Source of the DNA: Thiothrix lacustris DSM 21227
Lineage (GTDB): Bacteria > Pseudomonadota > Gammaproteobacteria > Thiotrichales > Thiotrichaceae
Length of the DNA stretch: 64,000 bases
Assembly (NCBI RefSeq): GCF_000621325.1
Contig: NZ_KK211258.1
Location: forward strand, 1-64,000
Reading direction: 5' to 3'
Of this stretch, positions 7,690 to 17,764 are shown one piece after another; positions within the stretch are counted from its first letter, which is position 1; every line of letters starts with the position of its first letter. The translations under genes and the position numbers were made by a program. The notes under the pieces were generated by a model. That model ran no database searches. It was given only the letters and a program-made list of their open reading frames with translations, and was not told the origin of the DNA.

Positions 7690-8880
7690 TTAGGCGACTT
7701 GCCCCGCACACCAACCAGACGCCCACGCCCACTGAAAGTTATACCCGCCCAGCCAGCCGGTCACATCGACCGTTTCCCCGATAAAATACAACCCCGGTAC
7801 TTTACGCGCTTCCATGGTTTTGGAAGATAGCTCGCGGGTATCCACGCCACCCAGACTCACTTCGGCGGTGCGCATTCCTTCTGTGCCTGCGGGCGTCAAT
7901 TCCCATGCTTGTAATTGCTCGGCAATCGACTGTAGCAATTTTTCGCCGTATTGCCCCAGCGGGCGGTTCGGGAACAGGGTTTCACACAGACGTTGCGCCA
8001 GTCGGTTGGGCAGCACTTCAGCCAGCACGGTCTTTAATTCGGCTTTGGGACGCTGCTTTTGCAGGGCTTGTAACCAGCTTAACGCATCTTGCCCCGGCAG
8101 TAAGTCGATTTGTACCGCTTGGCCTTGCTGCCAATAAGACGAAATTTGCAACATGGCTGGGCCACTCAAGCCCCGATGGGTAAACAGCATGTTTTCCCGG
8201 AAATAACCTTCCCCGCAACTGACGCCGATAGGGGTGCTGACACCGGCTAATCCAGCCAATAAGCCTTCTAACTGCGGCTGATCGAAGGTGAAGGGCACTA
8301 AGGCGGGTGAAAACGGGATGTTTTTCAGGCCAAACTGCTTGGCGACCCGTAAGCCAACATCACTTGCCCCCATGCGTGGAATGGAAGGGCCACCGGTGGC
8401 GATGACCAACGCTTGGGTTTGGATCTTGCCTTGTGAGGTTTGCAGGGTAAATTGCTCATCCTCATGGCTGATGGTGTCGAAGTCGGTATTGAGGCGTAAT
8501 TGTACGTCTGCTTCACGGCATTCTGTCCACAGCATCTCGACTATGGCAGGGGCTTTCTGGTCACAGAATAGTTGTCCGAGGGTTTTTTCGTGCCAACTCA
8601 GACCGTGTTTGCGCATCAGGTCGAGAAAGTCCTGCGGGGTGTAACGTGCCAATGCCGATTTGCAGAAGTGTGGGTTCTGCGACAGGTAAGCGGCCGGGGT
8701 GACATGCAGGTTGGTGAAATTACAACGTCCGCCGCCGGAGATGAGGATTTTCTTGCCGATCTTGTCAGCCTTATCCAACAGCAGGACGCGCCGTCCACGC
8801 TTGCCTGCTTCGGCGGCACACATTAACCCGGCAGCGCCTGCGCCGAGAATCACAACATCATAAGTATCTTGGTTTTGCAT
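7690..8880 (-). CDS. BaiN/YhiN-like NAD(P)/FAD-dependent oxidoreductase
   Basis: 396-residue flavoprotein of the HI0933/YhiN/BaiN family. A Rossmann FAD-binding motif GAGAAGLMCAAEAGKRG sits near residues 14-30, followed by the family-specific KILISGGGRCNFTN, and the C-terminal end has the FAD-contacting GETVDVTGWLGGYNFQWAWASG. The physiological substrate is unknown for most members. The start at 8880 is preferred over the in-frame ATG at 8949, because the longer version would read through the terminator of the upstream gene at 8909-8935. It converges on tusE with a 16-bp gap. Confidence 0.92.
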   Translation of the reverse strand: MQNQDTYDVVILGAGAAGLMCAAEAGKRGRRVLLLDKADKIGKKILISGGGRCNFTNLHVTPAAYLSQNPHFCKSALARYTPQDFLDLMRKHGLSWHEKTLGQLFCDQKAPAIVEMLWTECREADVQLRLNTDFDTISHEDEQFTLQTSQGKIQTQALVIATGGPSIPRMGASDVGLRVAKQFGLKNIPFSPALVPFTFDQPQLEGLLAGLAGVSTPIGVSCGEGYFRENMLFTHRGLSGPAMLQISSYWQQGQAVQIDLLPGQDALSWLQALQKQRPKAELKTVLAEVLPNRLAQRLCETLFPNRPLGQYGEKLLQSIAEQLQAWELTPAGTEGMRTAEVSLGGVDTRELSSKTMEARKVPGLYFIGETVDVTGWLGGYNFQWAWASGWCAGQVA

Positions 8881-8908
8881 GGGGGCATCATAAGCGGGTG
8901 TTGGCCAA

Positions 8909-8935
8909 TAAAAAAGCCCGCCGAGCGGCGGGCTT
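8909..8935 (-). terminator. Rho-independent terminator of the 3D-domain gene
   Basis: Perfect 9-bp stem AAGCCCGCC / GGCGGGCTT (8914-8922 with 8927-8935) with loop GAGC. On the minus strand it is followed by a U-run (A-run at 8910-8915 on the plus strand). It lies 28 bp beyond the stop of the gene at 8963. Confidence 0.9.
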
Positions 8936-8962
8936 AGAAATTCCTTCAATCGAGTGGTTTTA

Positions 8963-9352
8963 TCACCAGTGAATGGTGACAGTGCGCTTTCCCCAGCGCT
9001 TGGCTTCGCGGCGATCTTTTCCCATGTAAATATCGATCTTTTTACGCCACCGAGAGTGCATTTTATCTAATACAAGATATTCACCTTCGAGGCCTTTGAT
9101 TTTGATTTTGTCGCCATAAGAGAGGCCATGCTGCTTAAGCAGGTCTCTGGATACAGCGATGGCTTTCATGCCTGGTTTCAGGCGGTCGCCCCATGCGGCG
9201 ATGTCTGGAGTACTATCAGTTTGCTTAGAAACTGAGTTATAGGCGGTAGCGGTTACCTTTAGGCTGTTCGGTCGTTTCTGCCCAGCGGAGGCTATTCCAA
9301 CCATGCTAATGGTCAGAAGAGCCACTGTTAGAAGACGTTTTACAGTAAACAT
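8963..9352 (-). CDS. Secreted 3D-domain (YuiC/MltA-like) protein
   Basis: 129 residues with a signal peptide (positively charged start, hydrophobic core, cleavage about AGIASAG/QKR). The mature part resembles the 3D domain named after three conserved aspartates: LKVTATAYNSVSKQTDSTPDIAAWGDRL, then IAVSRDLL, and YLVLDKMHSRWRKKIDIYMG. The 3D fold is shared with lytic transglycosylases such as MltA, where an Asp is catalytic; single-domain proteins like this one may trim peptidoglycan or bind it. It forms its own transcription unit ending at 8909-8935. Confidence 0.85.
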   Translation of the reverse strand: MFTVKRLLTVALLTISMVGIASAGQKRPNSLKVTATAYNSVSKQTDSTPDIAAWGDRLKPGMKAIAVSRDLLKQHGLSYGDKIKIKGLEGEYLVLDKMHSRWRKKIDIYMGKDRREAKRWGKRTVTIHW

Positions 9353-9816
9353 AAATTAACCCAAATATTTGATTTCAAAAATAAATAAACAAAGTTGATT
9401 GAAGGAATTCGATCGAGATTAGCATATTCAAATATACTAATGAAACAAAAATTTGTGCTTAAAGCGACAAACGGTTAGGTTTGATGATGTTAAAATGACA
9501 CATACTTAAAAATGGTTTAACAAAGAATAACCAGCAATTACCACTAAAGAGGCTTTTACGCACTGTCTAGCAGTAAGTGTTGTATTCACTGGATACGGAT
9601 TATCTCTACTGTATCCATATAACAACATCCTATAAGATTTTGGAGTGTATATCAGAGATGGCCTTCTGTCAGGTTTTTCATGATAAAATGTTCTTTGTGT
9701 CATTTTCTCCATCAATAGTTATTATTTATTGATATAAAAAACAATGACTTGTACATGAACCTATCGTGAATAACTTACCCATTAGAATTTTATATTATTA
9801 AATTGTGTTTATATTT
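9353..9816. other. AT-rich intergenic stretch without a convincing gene
   Basis: About 460 bp of AT-rich sequence between the 3D-domain gene and the radical SAM gene. A 13-bp stretch GATTGAAGGAATT at 9397-9409 is an exact inverted copy of 8939-8951 on the other side of the 3D-domain gene. A 69-codon minus-strand frame (9506-9715) has no Shine-Dalgarno and no family resemblance I can see, so I do not call it a gene. Promoters for both flanking genes must lie here, but I found no strong match. Confidence 0.5.
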
Positions 9817-11346
9817 ATGAATGAGTTAATTATTATTTCTACATTGAATGCTCGTTATACCCATGCCTCATTGGGTTTGCGCTACATTTTTGCGAATTTA
9901 GGGAAATGGCAGGGCAATACGAAAATCATGGAATTTACGATTTCAATGCGCCCTTTGGATATTGCTGAGCAATTATTAGCATGTAAGCCGCGTATTATTG
10001 GTTTAGGTGTATATATTTGGAATATTACTGAAACAACGGCTTTGGTTGAATTGTTAAAGACACTCGCACCTGATGTGATTATTGTGTTAGGTGGGCCTGA
10101 AGTTAGTTATGAAACTGAGCAGCAACGCATTGTTGAATTAGCTGATTATGTGATTACTGGGCCGGGTGATGTGAGTTTTCGCTACTTATGTGATCAGTTA
10201 CTAAATGGACAAAAACCAGTCTTTAAAGTGATCGCCGGAGAGCAGATACCCTTAGCACAACTGGCTTCGCCTTATTCTGAGTATACGTCGGAAGATTTAG
10301 CGACCCGTTCCATTTATGTGGAAGCATCACGGGGTTGCCCTTTTAAGTGTGAATTCTGTTTGTCAGCGCTCGATAAAACAGCACTGCCTTTTGAGTTAAG
10401 TCGTTTTTTAGCCGATATGGAACAGCTTTGGGAGCGAGGCTTACGTCAATTCCGTTTTGTGGATCGTACTTTTAATCTAAAAATCCAGACAACTATCGCT
10501 ATTTTAGATTTTTTTCTGGAACGTTTAGATGCGGATACGTTTTTGCATTTTGAGTTGATTCCTGATCATTTACCAGAAACGTTAAAAGAGCGAATTTTGC
10601 GCTTTCCGGCTGGGAGCTTGCAGTTTGAAATTGGAATTCAGACGTTTAATCCTGATGTTCAAGCCTTGATCAGTCGTAAGCAGGATAATATTAAGTCAGC
10701 TAATAATATTCGTTGGTTACGCGAACACTCAGTGGCACATTTGCATACAGATTTGATTTTTGGCTTACCGGGCGAGAGTTTGCAGAGCTTTGGAGAGGGT
10801 TTTGATCGCTTGATTGCTTTGAATCCGCATGAAATCCAAGTGGGTATTCTTAAGCGTTTGCGCGGTACGCCGATTATTCGTCATTCAGATGCTTTTGGGA
10901 TGGTGTACAACCCACAACCGCCTTACAACATTCTACGCACGGATAGTGTGGATTTTGACACTATGCAGCAAATGAACCGCTTTGCTCGTTATTGGGACAT
11001 GATTGCGAACTCTGGGCGGTTTGGGCATACGTTGCCATTGTTATTGGGCGATTCGCCGTTTGAGCGTTTTGGGAAGCTCACTGAATGGGTTTATGCCGAG
11101 GTACAACAAACGCACAAGATTGCTTTGCCGCGTTTGTTTGGGTTGGTGCATGGGGCGGGGCAGGCCGTGCTGGCTATTGAACGCACCACATTAGAAGATG
11201 CTTTGTTACAAGATTATGCGTTGACCGGGCAGAAGGGGCAGATCCCATTCTTGGCAGCAGGACTTAAAAACTCACACAATCCTTATCTAAGCGGTAAAAG
11301 TGGTAATCATCGGCAATTGCGCTTTGTGGCTAAGTTGGATGGCTAG
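9817..11346 (+). CDS. B12-binding-domain radical SAM protein (DUF4080-like)
   Basis: 509 residues from the ATG at 9817; a GTG twelve bases upstream is also in frame. The N-terminal third is a cobalamin-binding-like Rossmann domain (IIGLGVYIWN, IIVLGGPEVSYE). The radical SAM cluster motif is in ASRGCPFKCEFCLS (CxxxCxxC), followed by FRFVDRTFNL, IGIQTFNPD and HTDLIFGLPGE, typical of this superfamily. The C-terminus matches DUF4080-type proteins. The reaction is unknown. The gene is clearly more AT-rich than its neighbours (many TTA, ATT, TTT codons), which may indicate acquisition by transfer. It precedes folE in the same direction but the 99-bp gap argues for separate control. Confidence 0.85.
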   Translation: MNELIIISTLNARYTHASLGLRYIFANLGKWQGNTKIMEFTISMRPLDIAEQLLACKPRIIGLGVYIWNITETTALVELLKTLAPDVIIVLGGPEVSYETEQQRIVELADYVITGPGDVSFRYLCDQLLNGQKPVFKVIAGEQIPLAQLASPYSEYTSEDLATRSIYVEASRGCPFKCEFCLSALDKTALPFELSRFLADMEQLWERGLRQFRFVDRTFNLKIQTTIAILDFFLERLDADTFLHFELIPDHLPETLKERILRFPAGSLQFEIGIQTFNPDVQALISRKQDNIKSANNIRWLREHSVAHLHTDLIFGLPGESLQSFGEGFDRLIALNPHEIQVGILKRLRGTPIIRHSDAFGMVYNPQPPYNILRTDSVDFDTMQQMNRFARYWDMIANSGRFGHTLPLLLGDSPFERFGKLTEWVYAEVQQTHKIALPRLFGLVHGAGQAVLAIERTTLEDALLQDYALTGQKGQIPFLAAGLKNSHNPYLSGKSGNHRQLRFVAKLDG

Positions 11347-11445
11347 GCGTATCTATACCACTGCGTTTGCTGACTTAACTTGTCAGGTGTTGATGGAGAG
11401 CTTACTCTTGCCGCTGACTTCATTCATTCAAGCAGGACAATAACA

Positions 11446-11994
11446 ATGACAGATGCTAGCAAGCTCTACGCGGAGCTGATTACCAGCATTGGCGAGGATA
11501 TTAACCGTGATGGGTTGCAGAAAACCCCGGAACGCGCAGCAAAAGCCTTCAGCTTTTTGACCCAAGGTTATCAGCAGTCGTTGGAGGACATCGTGAACGG
11601 TGCGGTGTTTGATTCCAGTAATGATGAAATGGTGGTGGTTAAGGATATCGAGTTCTATTCCTTGTGCGAACACCACATGCTGCCGTTTGTTGGCAAGGCG
11701 CACGTCGCTTACTTGCCACAAGGCAAAGTGTTGGGGCTTTCCAAGATTGCCCGGATTACGGATATGTATGCGCGGCGCTTGCAGATTCAGGAAAATATGA
11801 CGAAGCAGATTGCCGATGCGATTCAGGCTGTCACAGGCGCCGTAGGCGTCGGCGTGGTGCTCGAGGCACAGCATTTCTGCATGATGATGCGTGGGGTGCA
11901 AAAGCAGCATTCATCCACGGTGACGTCGATGATGTTGGGAGAGTTCCGTGAAAATAGCCGCACCCGGCAGGAGTTCCTGCAATTGATCAAGTGA
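11446..11994 (+). CDS. folE: GTP cyclohydrolase I
   Basis: 182-residue FolE, which converts GTP to 7,8-dihydroneopterin triphosphate, the first step of folate synthesis and in many bacteria of queuosine. Zinc ligands are visible: C74 and H77 in CEHHMLPF and C145 in [10 protein letters not shown]. The ATG at 11446 follows AGGA, so an upstream in-frame start at 11380 is unlikely. It converges on a tiny lipoprotein gene whose stop is only 5 bp away. Confidence 0.96.
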   Translation: MTDASKLYAELITSIGEDINRDGLQKTPERAAKAFSFLTQGYQQSLEDIVNGAVFDSSNDEMVVVKDIEFYSLCEHHMLPFVGKAHVAYLPQGKVLGLSKIARITDMYARRLQIQENMTKQIADAIQAVTGAVGVGVVLEAQHFCMMMRGVQKQHSSTVTSMMLGEFRENSRTRQEFLQLIK

Positions 11995-11998
11995 GGGG

Positions 11999-12163
11999 TT
12001 AGTCGCCGCTCACAACGTCAATAACCGCGCCGCCAACTTGGAAGGGAACTTTTGCCACGCCAATCGCAGTACCAGCCACGACGCCGACGGCAGTACTCGC
12101 CATTTGTACGGCACAGCCTTGCAGTAATCCGGTGAGTGTTAATGCGAGTAAAATTCTTTTCAT
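11999..12163 (-). CDS. Small lipoprotein (54 aa)
   Basis: A short minus-strand gene: a signal peptide MKRILLALTLTGLLQGC ending in a lipobox LLQGC (Cys17), then a glycine- and valine-rich mature part (ASTAVGVVAGTAIGVAKVP, ending VVSGD). An AAAGG Shine-Dalgarno lies 7-8 nt before the ATG. It resembles the short NF038104-type lipoproteins I know from other gammaproteobacteria. Expected location is the outer or inner membrane leaflet; function is unknown. It lies downstream of typA but behind the typA terminator, so it needs its own promoter. Confidence 0.8.
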   Translation of the reverse strand: MKRILLALTLTGLLQGCAVQMASTAVGVVAGTAIGVAKVPFQVGGAVIDVVSGD

Positions 12164-12193
12164 GATGAAGCCTTTTCTCTCAAGGTTAAATGG

Positions 12194-12220
12194 AAAAAGG
12201 GGTCTTGTTGACCCCTTTTT
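12194..12220 (-). terminator. Terminator after typA
   Basis: Perfect 11-bp stem AAAAAGGGGTC / GACCCCTTTTT with a 5-nt loop, 10 bp beyond the typA stop. The A-run and U-run on both sides make it able to work in either direction. Confidence 0.92.
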
Positions 12221-12229
12221 CTATTGGGC

Positions 12230-14086
<1,857 letters not shown>

Positions 14087-14188
14087 ATGAATTCATGAAA
14101 GGCGCGATTATACTGGGAATATGTTAATTTTCTAATGAATTTACTGTTTTAGTGCCTGATTCAGTTTTTTTACAGGTGATGAAGGGAT

Positions 14189-14222
14189 TTTTCAGTGGTT
14201 TTTTATGGTGCTATACTGGCAC
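14189..14222 (+). promoter_or_regulatory. Possible promoter and operator of the GntR gene
   Basis: TTTTCA (14189-14194) and TATACT (14212-14217) are 17 nt apart. The -10 is embedded in a short inverted repeat GTGC-N7-GCAC at 14208-14222. Many GntR/HutC regulators bind short palindromes over their own promoters, so autoregulation is plausible. The arms are only 4 bp, so this is weak evidence. Confidence 0.4.
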
Positions 14223-14250
14223 TTTAATGCTTGTTGGTAATTACTGGCTC

Positions 14251-15084
14251 ATGAGTGCAGTTTCCTTGGTATCCCCTACTTTTCACTTGGATGTTGGTCT
14301 GAATGCGGTTAATGACAGTGCTGCATTCATTCAGCGACTGAAACCGGACACGGGTATTTCTGAGCCAGTCTATCGACAGTTACTGCGGCAAATTATTCAG
14401 ATGATCCAGTCTGGGGAGTTGGGGGATGGCGACAGCTTGCCTTCCGAGCGTACCTTGGCAGAGGCGCTAAGCTTGAGCCGTACCACTATTCGCCGTTGTT
14501 ATGATGAGTTACGTGGGCAGGATTTTATTAGCACTCATGGGAGATCTGGCGTTATCGTCAAAGCCCCGCCGCGCATCAACCCGGAATTGGGCAAGCTCAA
14601 GGGGTTTACCGAAGAAATGCACGAACTGGGTATGGAGCCATCTACCCAGTTACTGGAACGCAGGGTTGTGTCAGATCGCATGATTGCAGCGGTGTTCAAT
14701 CGCCCCTCCTCGGCGCGTTTCCTTAAACTGATTCGTTTACGCTTGGGAAATGGTATGCCCATGACCCGTGAGGTGGCGTGGTATGACCTGACGCTTGCCC
14801 CGGCATTGGTGGATTGGGATGTGGTGGGTTCTGCCTACCAATTCCTGCAACAGCATTGTGGCGTGGCCTTGGCAGATGGTGAGCAGACCATTGAAGCCGT
14901 GATGAGCAATGCCGAAGAAATGGATGTATTCGGCTTTGGAGAACCTGGCCCGTGTTTGCTGCTCAAGCGTAAAACCTATGCTACCAGCGGGCAGATGGTG
15001 GAATACGTGGAGGGCACATTTCGTGGTGATGCCTACACGTACCGTATTACTTTGAAGATGAATCCAACGACTGCCCAGCCATAA
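14251..15084 (+). CDS. GntR/HutC-family transcriptional regulator with a UTRA domain
   Basis: 277 residues from the ATG at 14251. Earlier in-frame starts at 14152 and 14227 exist, but the first lies upstream of the putative promoter. The winged helix is seen at about residues 35-100 (PVYRQLLRQIIQMIQSGEL, LPSERTLAEALSLSRTTIRRCYDEL), followed by a UTRA ligand-binding domain (RFLKLIRLRLGNGMPMTREVAWYDL, ending GDAYTYRI). UTRA regulators sense small metabolites such as sugars, histidine breakdown products or amino sugars. The convergent neighbour is a PfkB kinase, and the two genes overlap by 38 nt at their 3' ends. Confidence 0.88.
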   Translation: MSAVSLVSPTFHLDVGLNAVNDSAAFIQRLKPDTGISEPVYRQLLRQIIQMIQSGELGDGDSLPSERTLAEALSLSRTTIRRCYDELRGQDFISTHGRSGVIVKAPPRINPELGKLKGFTEEMHELGMEPSTQLLERRVVSDRMIAAVFNRPSSARFLKLIRLRLGNGMPMTREVAWYDLTLAPALVDWDVVGSAYQFLQQHCGVALADGEQTIEAVMSNAEEMDVFGFGEPGPCLLLKRKTYATSGQMVEYVEGTFRGDAYTYRITLKMNPTTAQP

Positions 15085-15988
15085 AAGTATCAACCTGATG
15101 GGTGGTGGGCAGGGCAGGCAGCACCGCTTGTCGGGCAGCCACAATCGCGCCACAAGCATTGGCAAACTGTAAAGCATCGACCAACGCTAGCCCTGATACC
15201 CATGCCTGCGCTAACCCTGCGGTAAATGCATCGCCAGCGCCAGTTGGGTCAGTGGGGGCAATAGCCCATGCAGGTTGATGGGTGGCTGGTTGCCCTGACT
15301 GCAAGGCGACACACCCGCGTTCTGCGAGTGTGACCACCAGCAATTCTCCCTGCCATTCCAGCGTTGGCAAAATCACCAACCATTGTTCCACGGAAGGAGT
15401 TCTGCTGGTTTCCAGATAGAATAATGCGGCGGCTTCCGTTTCATTTACCACCAGAATATCGGTCAGGTTTAGCAGAGAGGGGCTAGGGACGCGCCACGGT
15501 GAGGGGTTCAACAGGGTGTTGATGCCGCATGATCGGGCGTGCCGGAACGCTTCCAATATCGGTGCATCCGGGATTTCAAACTGGGCACACACGAGCTGGG
15601 TGCTTTCCAGTGTGCCAAGTGCAGTTTGGACATGGGTTTTATCCAGCAAGGCGTTTGCTCCCGGATAAACCACGATGACATTGCTGCCATCCGCTGCAAT
15701 GAGGCCAATACCCAGCCCGGAACGTTCCCCAGCTTTGATTACCCAGCGGGTATCCAAGCCTTCAGCACGCAAGAAATCCAGCAAGGCATCCCCCGCTGCA
15801 TCGTTGCCTATCGCCAACAATACCTCGACATCCAGCCCCAGCCGATGCAAGCCCACAGCAAGATTCAAGCCTTTGCCGCCGTGTTCCACCCACAGAGCCT
15901 GTGCCGCAAGCGACTCCCCCGCCAAGGGCAAACGTTCCACGCACAGGCAATTCGCGCTGACGTAACTGCCGAGAACCAATACTTTCAT
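15047..15988 (-). CDS. PfkB/ribokinase-family sugar kinase
   Basis: 313 residues with the two PfkB signatures: GGKGLNLAVGLHRLG near the N-terminus and PTDPTGAGDAFTAGLA near residues 246-261, with the catalytic Asp in GAGDAF. The layout resembles ribokinase, but neighbouring transport or sugar genes are absent, so the substrate (ribose, adenosine, or another) cannot be assigned. Its 3' end overlaps the GntR-type regulator gene on the opposite strand, which suggests, without proving, that the regulator controls or reports on the same metabolite. Confidence 0.88.
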   Translation of the reverse strand: MKVLVLGSYVSANCLCVERLPLAGESLAAQALWVEHGGKGLNLAVGLHRLGLDVEVLLAIGNDAAGDALLDFLRAEGLDTRWVIKAGERSGLGIGLIAADGSNVIVVYPGANALLDKTHVQTALGTLESTQLVCAQFEIPDAPILEAFRHARSCGINTLLNPSPWRVPSPSLLNLTDILVVNETEAAALFYLETSRTPSVEQWLVILPTLEWQGELLVVTLAERGCVALQSGQPATHQPAWAIAPTDPTGAGDAFTAGLAQAWVSGLALVDALQFANACGAIVAARQAVLPALPTTHQVDTFMAGQSLDSSSK

Positions 15989-16077
15989 CCATCACCTCGC
16001 ATATAAAGCAGAGTGAATTGTAGTCGCTCCGCTTAAGTGCTTGGAATATTTGTGTAAGTTACTTTTTGGTCGACAGG

Positions 16078-16138
16078 TTTTGTGAATTTGTTTGATTTTT
16101 CACAAAAACTTGTTGCCAGCGTTATTTATTGGTATTAG
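16078..16138 (+). promoter_or_regulatory. Inverted repeat and possible promoter upstream of the lectin gene
   Basis: TTTTGTGAA (16078-16086) and TTCACAAAA (16099-16107) form perfect 9-bp arms around 12 nt. Directly downstream are TTGTTG (16110-16115) and TATTAG (16133-16138) with 17-nt spacing. The layout suits a dimeric regulator bound just upstream of the -35 box. The spacing between TGTGA and TCACA is too wide for a CRP site. Confidence 0.45.
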
Positions 16139-16174
16139 ATTGGTATCTTGAGTTGCACTTGCGAGGAATAGAAA

Positions 16175-16978
16175 ATGAAACATACTAAACTAGCTCTGCT
16201 AGTCGTTAGCTTATCTGTCGTCGTGTTGACCACCGCAGCCTATGCCGATCAACCTGATGGACTGTATTACCTCAAAGCCCAACACAGTGGTAAATGCGTG
16301 CATCAACACGGCGCTACCAATGCTGAGGGGGGCAATGTCACCCAATGGGATTGCGTCGATCAACCCAATGTTAGGATTGAAAAAGTCACAGCGGGGGGGT
16401 CTTATTTCACCTTACGCTTTCAGCACAGCGGTAAATGCCTGACAGTCGAGGGTGATGGCGATCAAAACGGGACTAACATCATTCAAGAAACGTGTGATCC
16501 ACTTGCACCCCGTTATCAGACATGGATGGAATTACCGGGGCAAGGGAAATTCGTGAAAATCCAATCCAGCATCGGACTCTGCCTACATCAACACGGTGCA
16601 ACAATGGGTAACGGTGACAACATTACTGCGTGGGAATGTGTTGACCAGCCGAATGTCAGGTTTGAGTTTGTGCCTGCCAACCCCTCCATGACGGATACAT
16701 CCAATGCCCCGACCATTCCAAGTGTCCCCATCAAAATTGATCAGGCGTGTAACACTTATGCGGATGGTGCTGTGAAGCAATATGAAAGGAAAGTCGCGTT
16801 TGAACAAGGAAATAATGGGCTGGATTGCAAGTTAGGCCCGAATGCGCGTTGGCAGAGTGACCGTAAGAATCATTATGGTTGGTGTGTCGATCAGAAAGCG
16901 GATAGTGCTATGCTGAAGGCTGAAACGGATGCCCGTGATAGAGAATTAAATGGCTGTTTTTCAATATTGGTTAAATAA
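16175..16978 (+). CDS. Secreted ricin-type beta-trefoil lectin protein
   Basis: 267 residues with a clear signal peptide (cleavage about residue 25, AYA/DQP). The mature protein holds a RICIN-like domain (about 26-170) with repeated units, most obvious in KCVHQHGATNAEGGNVTQWDC and LCLHQHGATMGNGDNITAWEC, both followed by VDQPNVR. A central unit carries KCLTVEGDGDQNGTNIIQ. These QxW-type repeats normally bind galactose-containing glycans. The C-terminal 90 residues contain several Cys and resemble no domain I know. Likely periplasmic or extracellular; it opens a group of exported proteins. Confidence 0.85.
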   Translation: MKHTKLALLVVSLSVVVLTTAAYADQPDGLYYLKAQHSGKCVHQHGATNAEGGNVTQWDCVDQPNVRIEKVTAGGSYFTLRFQHSGKCLTVEGDGDQNGTNIIQETCDPLAPRYQTWMELPGQGKFVKIQSSIGLCLHQHGATMGNGDNITAWECVDQPNVRFEFVPANPSMTDTSNAPTIPSVPIKIDQACNTYADGAVKQYERKVAFEQGNNGLDCKLGPNARWQSDRKNHYGWCVDQKADSAMLKAETDARDRELNGCFSILVK

Positions 16979-17034
16979 TTTTACGCATGTACATACGCAC
17001 ACTGCTTATCCACTTGCGAGGGATTAGGTCATGA

Positions 17035-17247
17035 ATAAAAAAACAGTATTTCCTTGCTGGCGATGATTTCAACCTTGACCTTTCCAAACGCCGCGCGGCG
17101 GCGGTCAAGGATGCGCTAGTGGCTCGCTTCAAGCTTGATGCGGGGCGTTTAAGCACCCAAGGTTATGGCGAAGCTAGCCCGCGAGATACCAATGATACCC
17201 TCGAGGGCCGCGCCCGTAACCGGCGGGTAGAACTGGTACGACAATGA
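17035..17247 (+). pseudogene. Remnant of an OmpA-family C-terminal domain
   Basis: A frame without a start codon translates to FNLDLSKRRAAAVKDAL, RLSTQGYGEASPRD and GRARNRRVELV: the second half of the peptidoglycan-binding OmpA-like domain up to its natural stop. The upstream signal sequence and first half of the domain are missing. An ATG at 17031 with a good context opens only a 11-codon frame that stops at 17066 in another frame. The remnant looks like a gene truncated by deletion and frameshift. It lies between the lectin gene and the next exported protein. Confidence 0.75.
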
Positions 17248-17268
17248 TTAACCGCTAAGGAGTTGAAC

Positions 17269-17754
17269 ATGAAACGTTTTCTGACTACCACTATCCTGCT
17301 GGCTCTGTTCCCGCCCGCTTTTGCGCTGGATGCCGCCTGCGACCCTTTGCTCAAAGCCAGCGAAGCCAAGTTGGCGCAAGTGGCTTGGCATTCTGTCACT
17401 GAAAGCACCGGGATAAAGCTGGAGGCGATAAAAGTAGATGGGCAATTCTTCATGCAGATAGACGGCAAATGGAAAAAATTCCCCGTGGATATTATGGACA
17501 AGGCCGAGAAAACCGCCATCACCCAGATGCAGGATGGCAGCATCAAAGTCACCAACTGCAAGGATGAGGGGTCGAAAACGGTGGATGGTATGGAAATGAC
17601 TGTGCTCAGTTATACCTCTGAAGTACCGGAATCAGGCGTCCCGGCAGAAAATGCTAAACTGTATATCGGCAAGGATGATGGCTTGCCTTACAAAAATAGC
17701 TCTGAGAATGCAACCGCTACCTATCATTACAAAGATGTGGTTGCCCCCAAATGA
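17269..17754 (+). CDS. Exported protein of unknown function (161 aa)
   Basis: The ATG at 17269 follows AAGGAG by 6 nt. A signal peptide MKRFLTTTILLALFPPAFA is followed by a mature domain with two Cys (one at the mature start in DAACDPLL, one in VTNCKDEG) that may pair, and the stretch GKWKKFPVDIMDKAE. The overall pattern suggests a small periplasmic or lipoprotein-like carrier fold, but I do not recognise the family. It lies 10 bp before the next lipoprotein gene, so the two are probably cotranscribed. Confidence 0.8.
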   Translation: MKRFLTTTILLALFPPAFALDAACDPLLKASEAKLAQVAWHSVTESTGIKLEAIKVDGQFFMQIDGKWKKFPVDIMDKAEKTAITQMQDGSIKVTNCKDEGSKTVDGMEMTVLSYTSEVPESGVPAENAKLYIGKDDGLPYKNSSENATATYHYKDVVAPK

Positions 17755-17764
17755 GAAATACACC

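Noticed and set aside
9506-9715. 69-codon minus-strand open frame
   Set aside because: AT-rich intergenic sequence, no Shine-Dalgarno, no recognisable family or signal peptide.
16078-16107. CRP binding site upstream of the lectin gene
   Set aside because: TGTGA and TCACA are present but 14 nt apart, where CRP needs 6.
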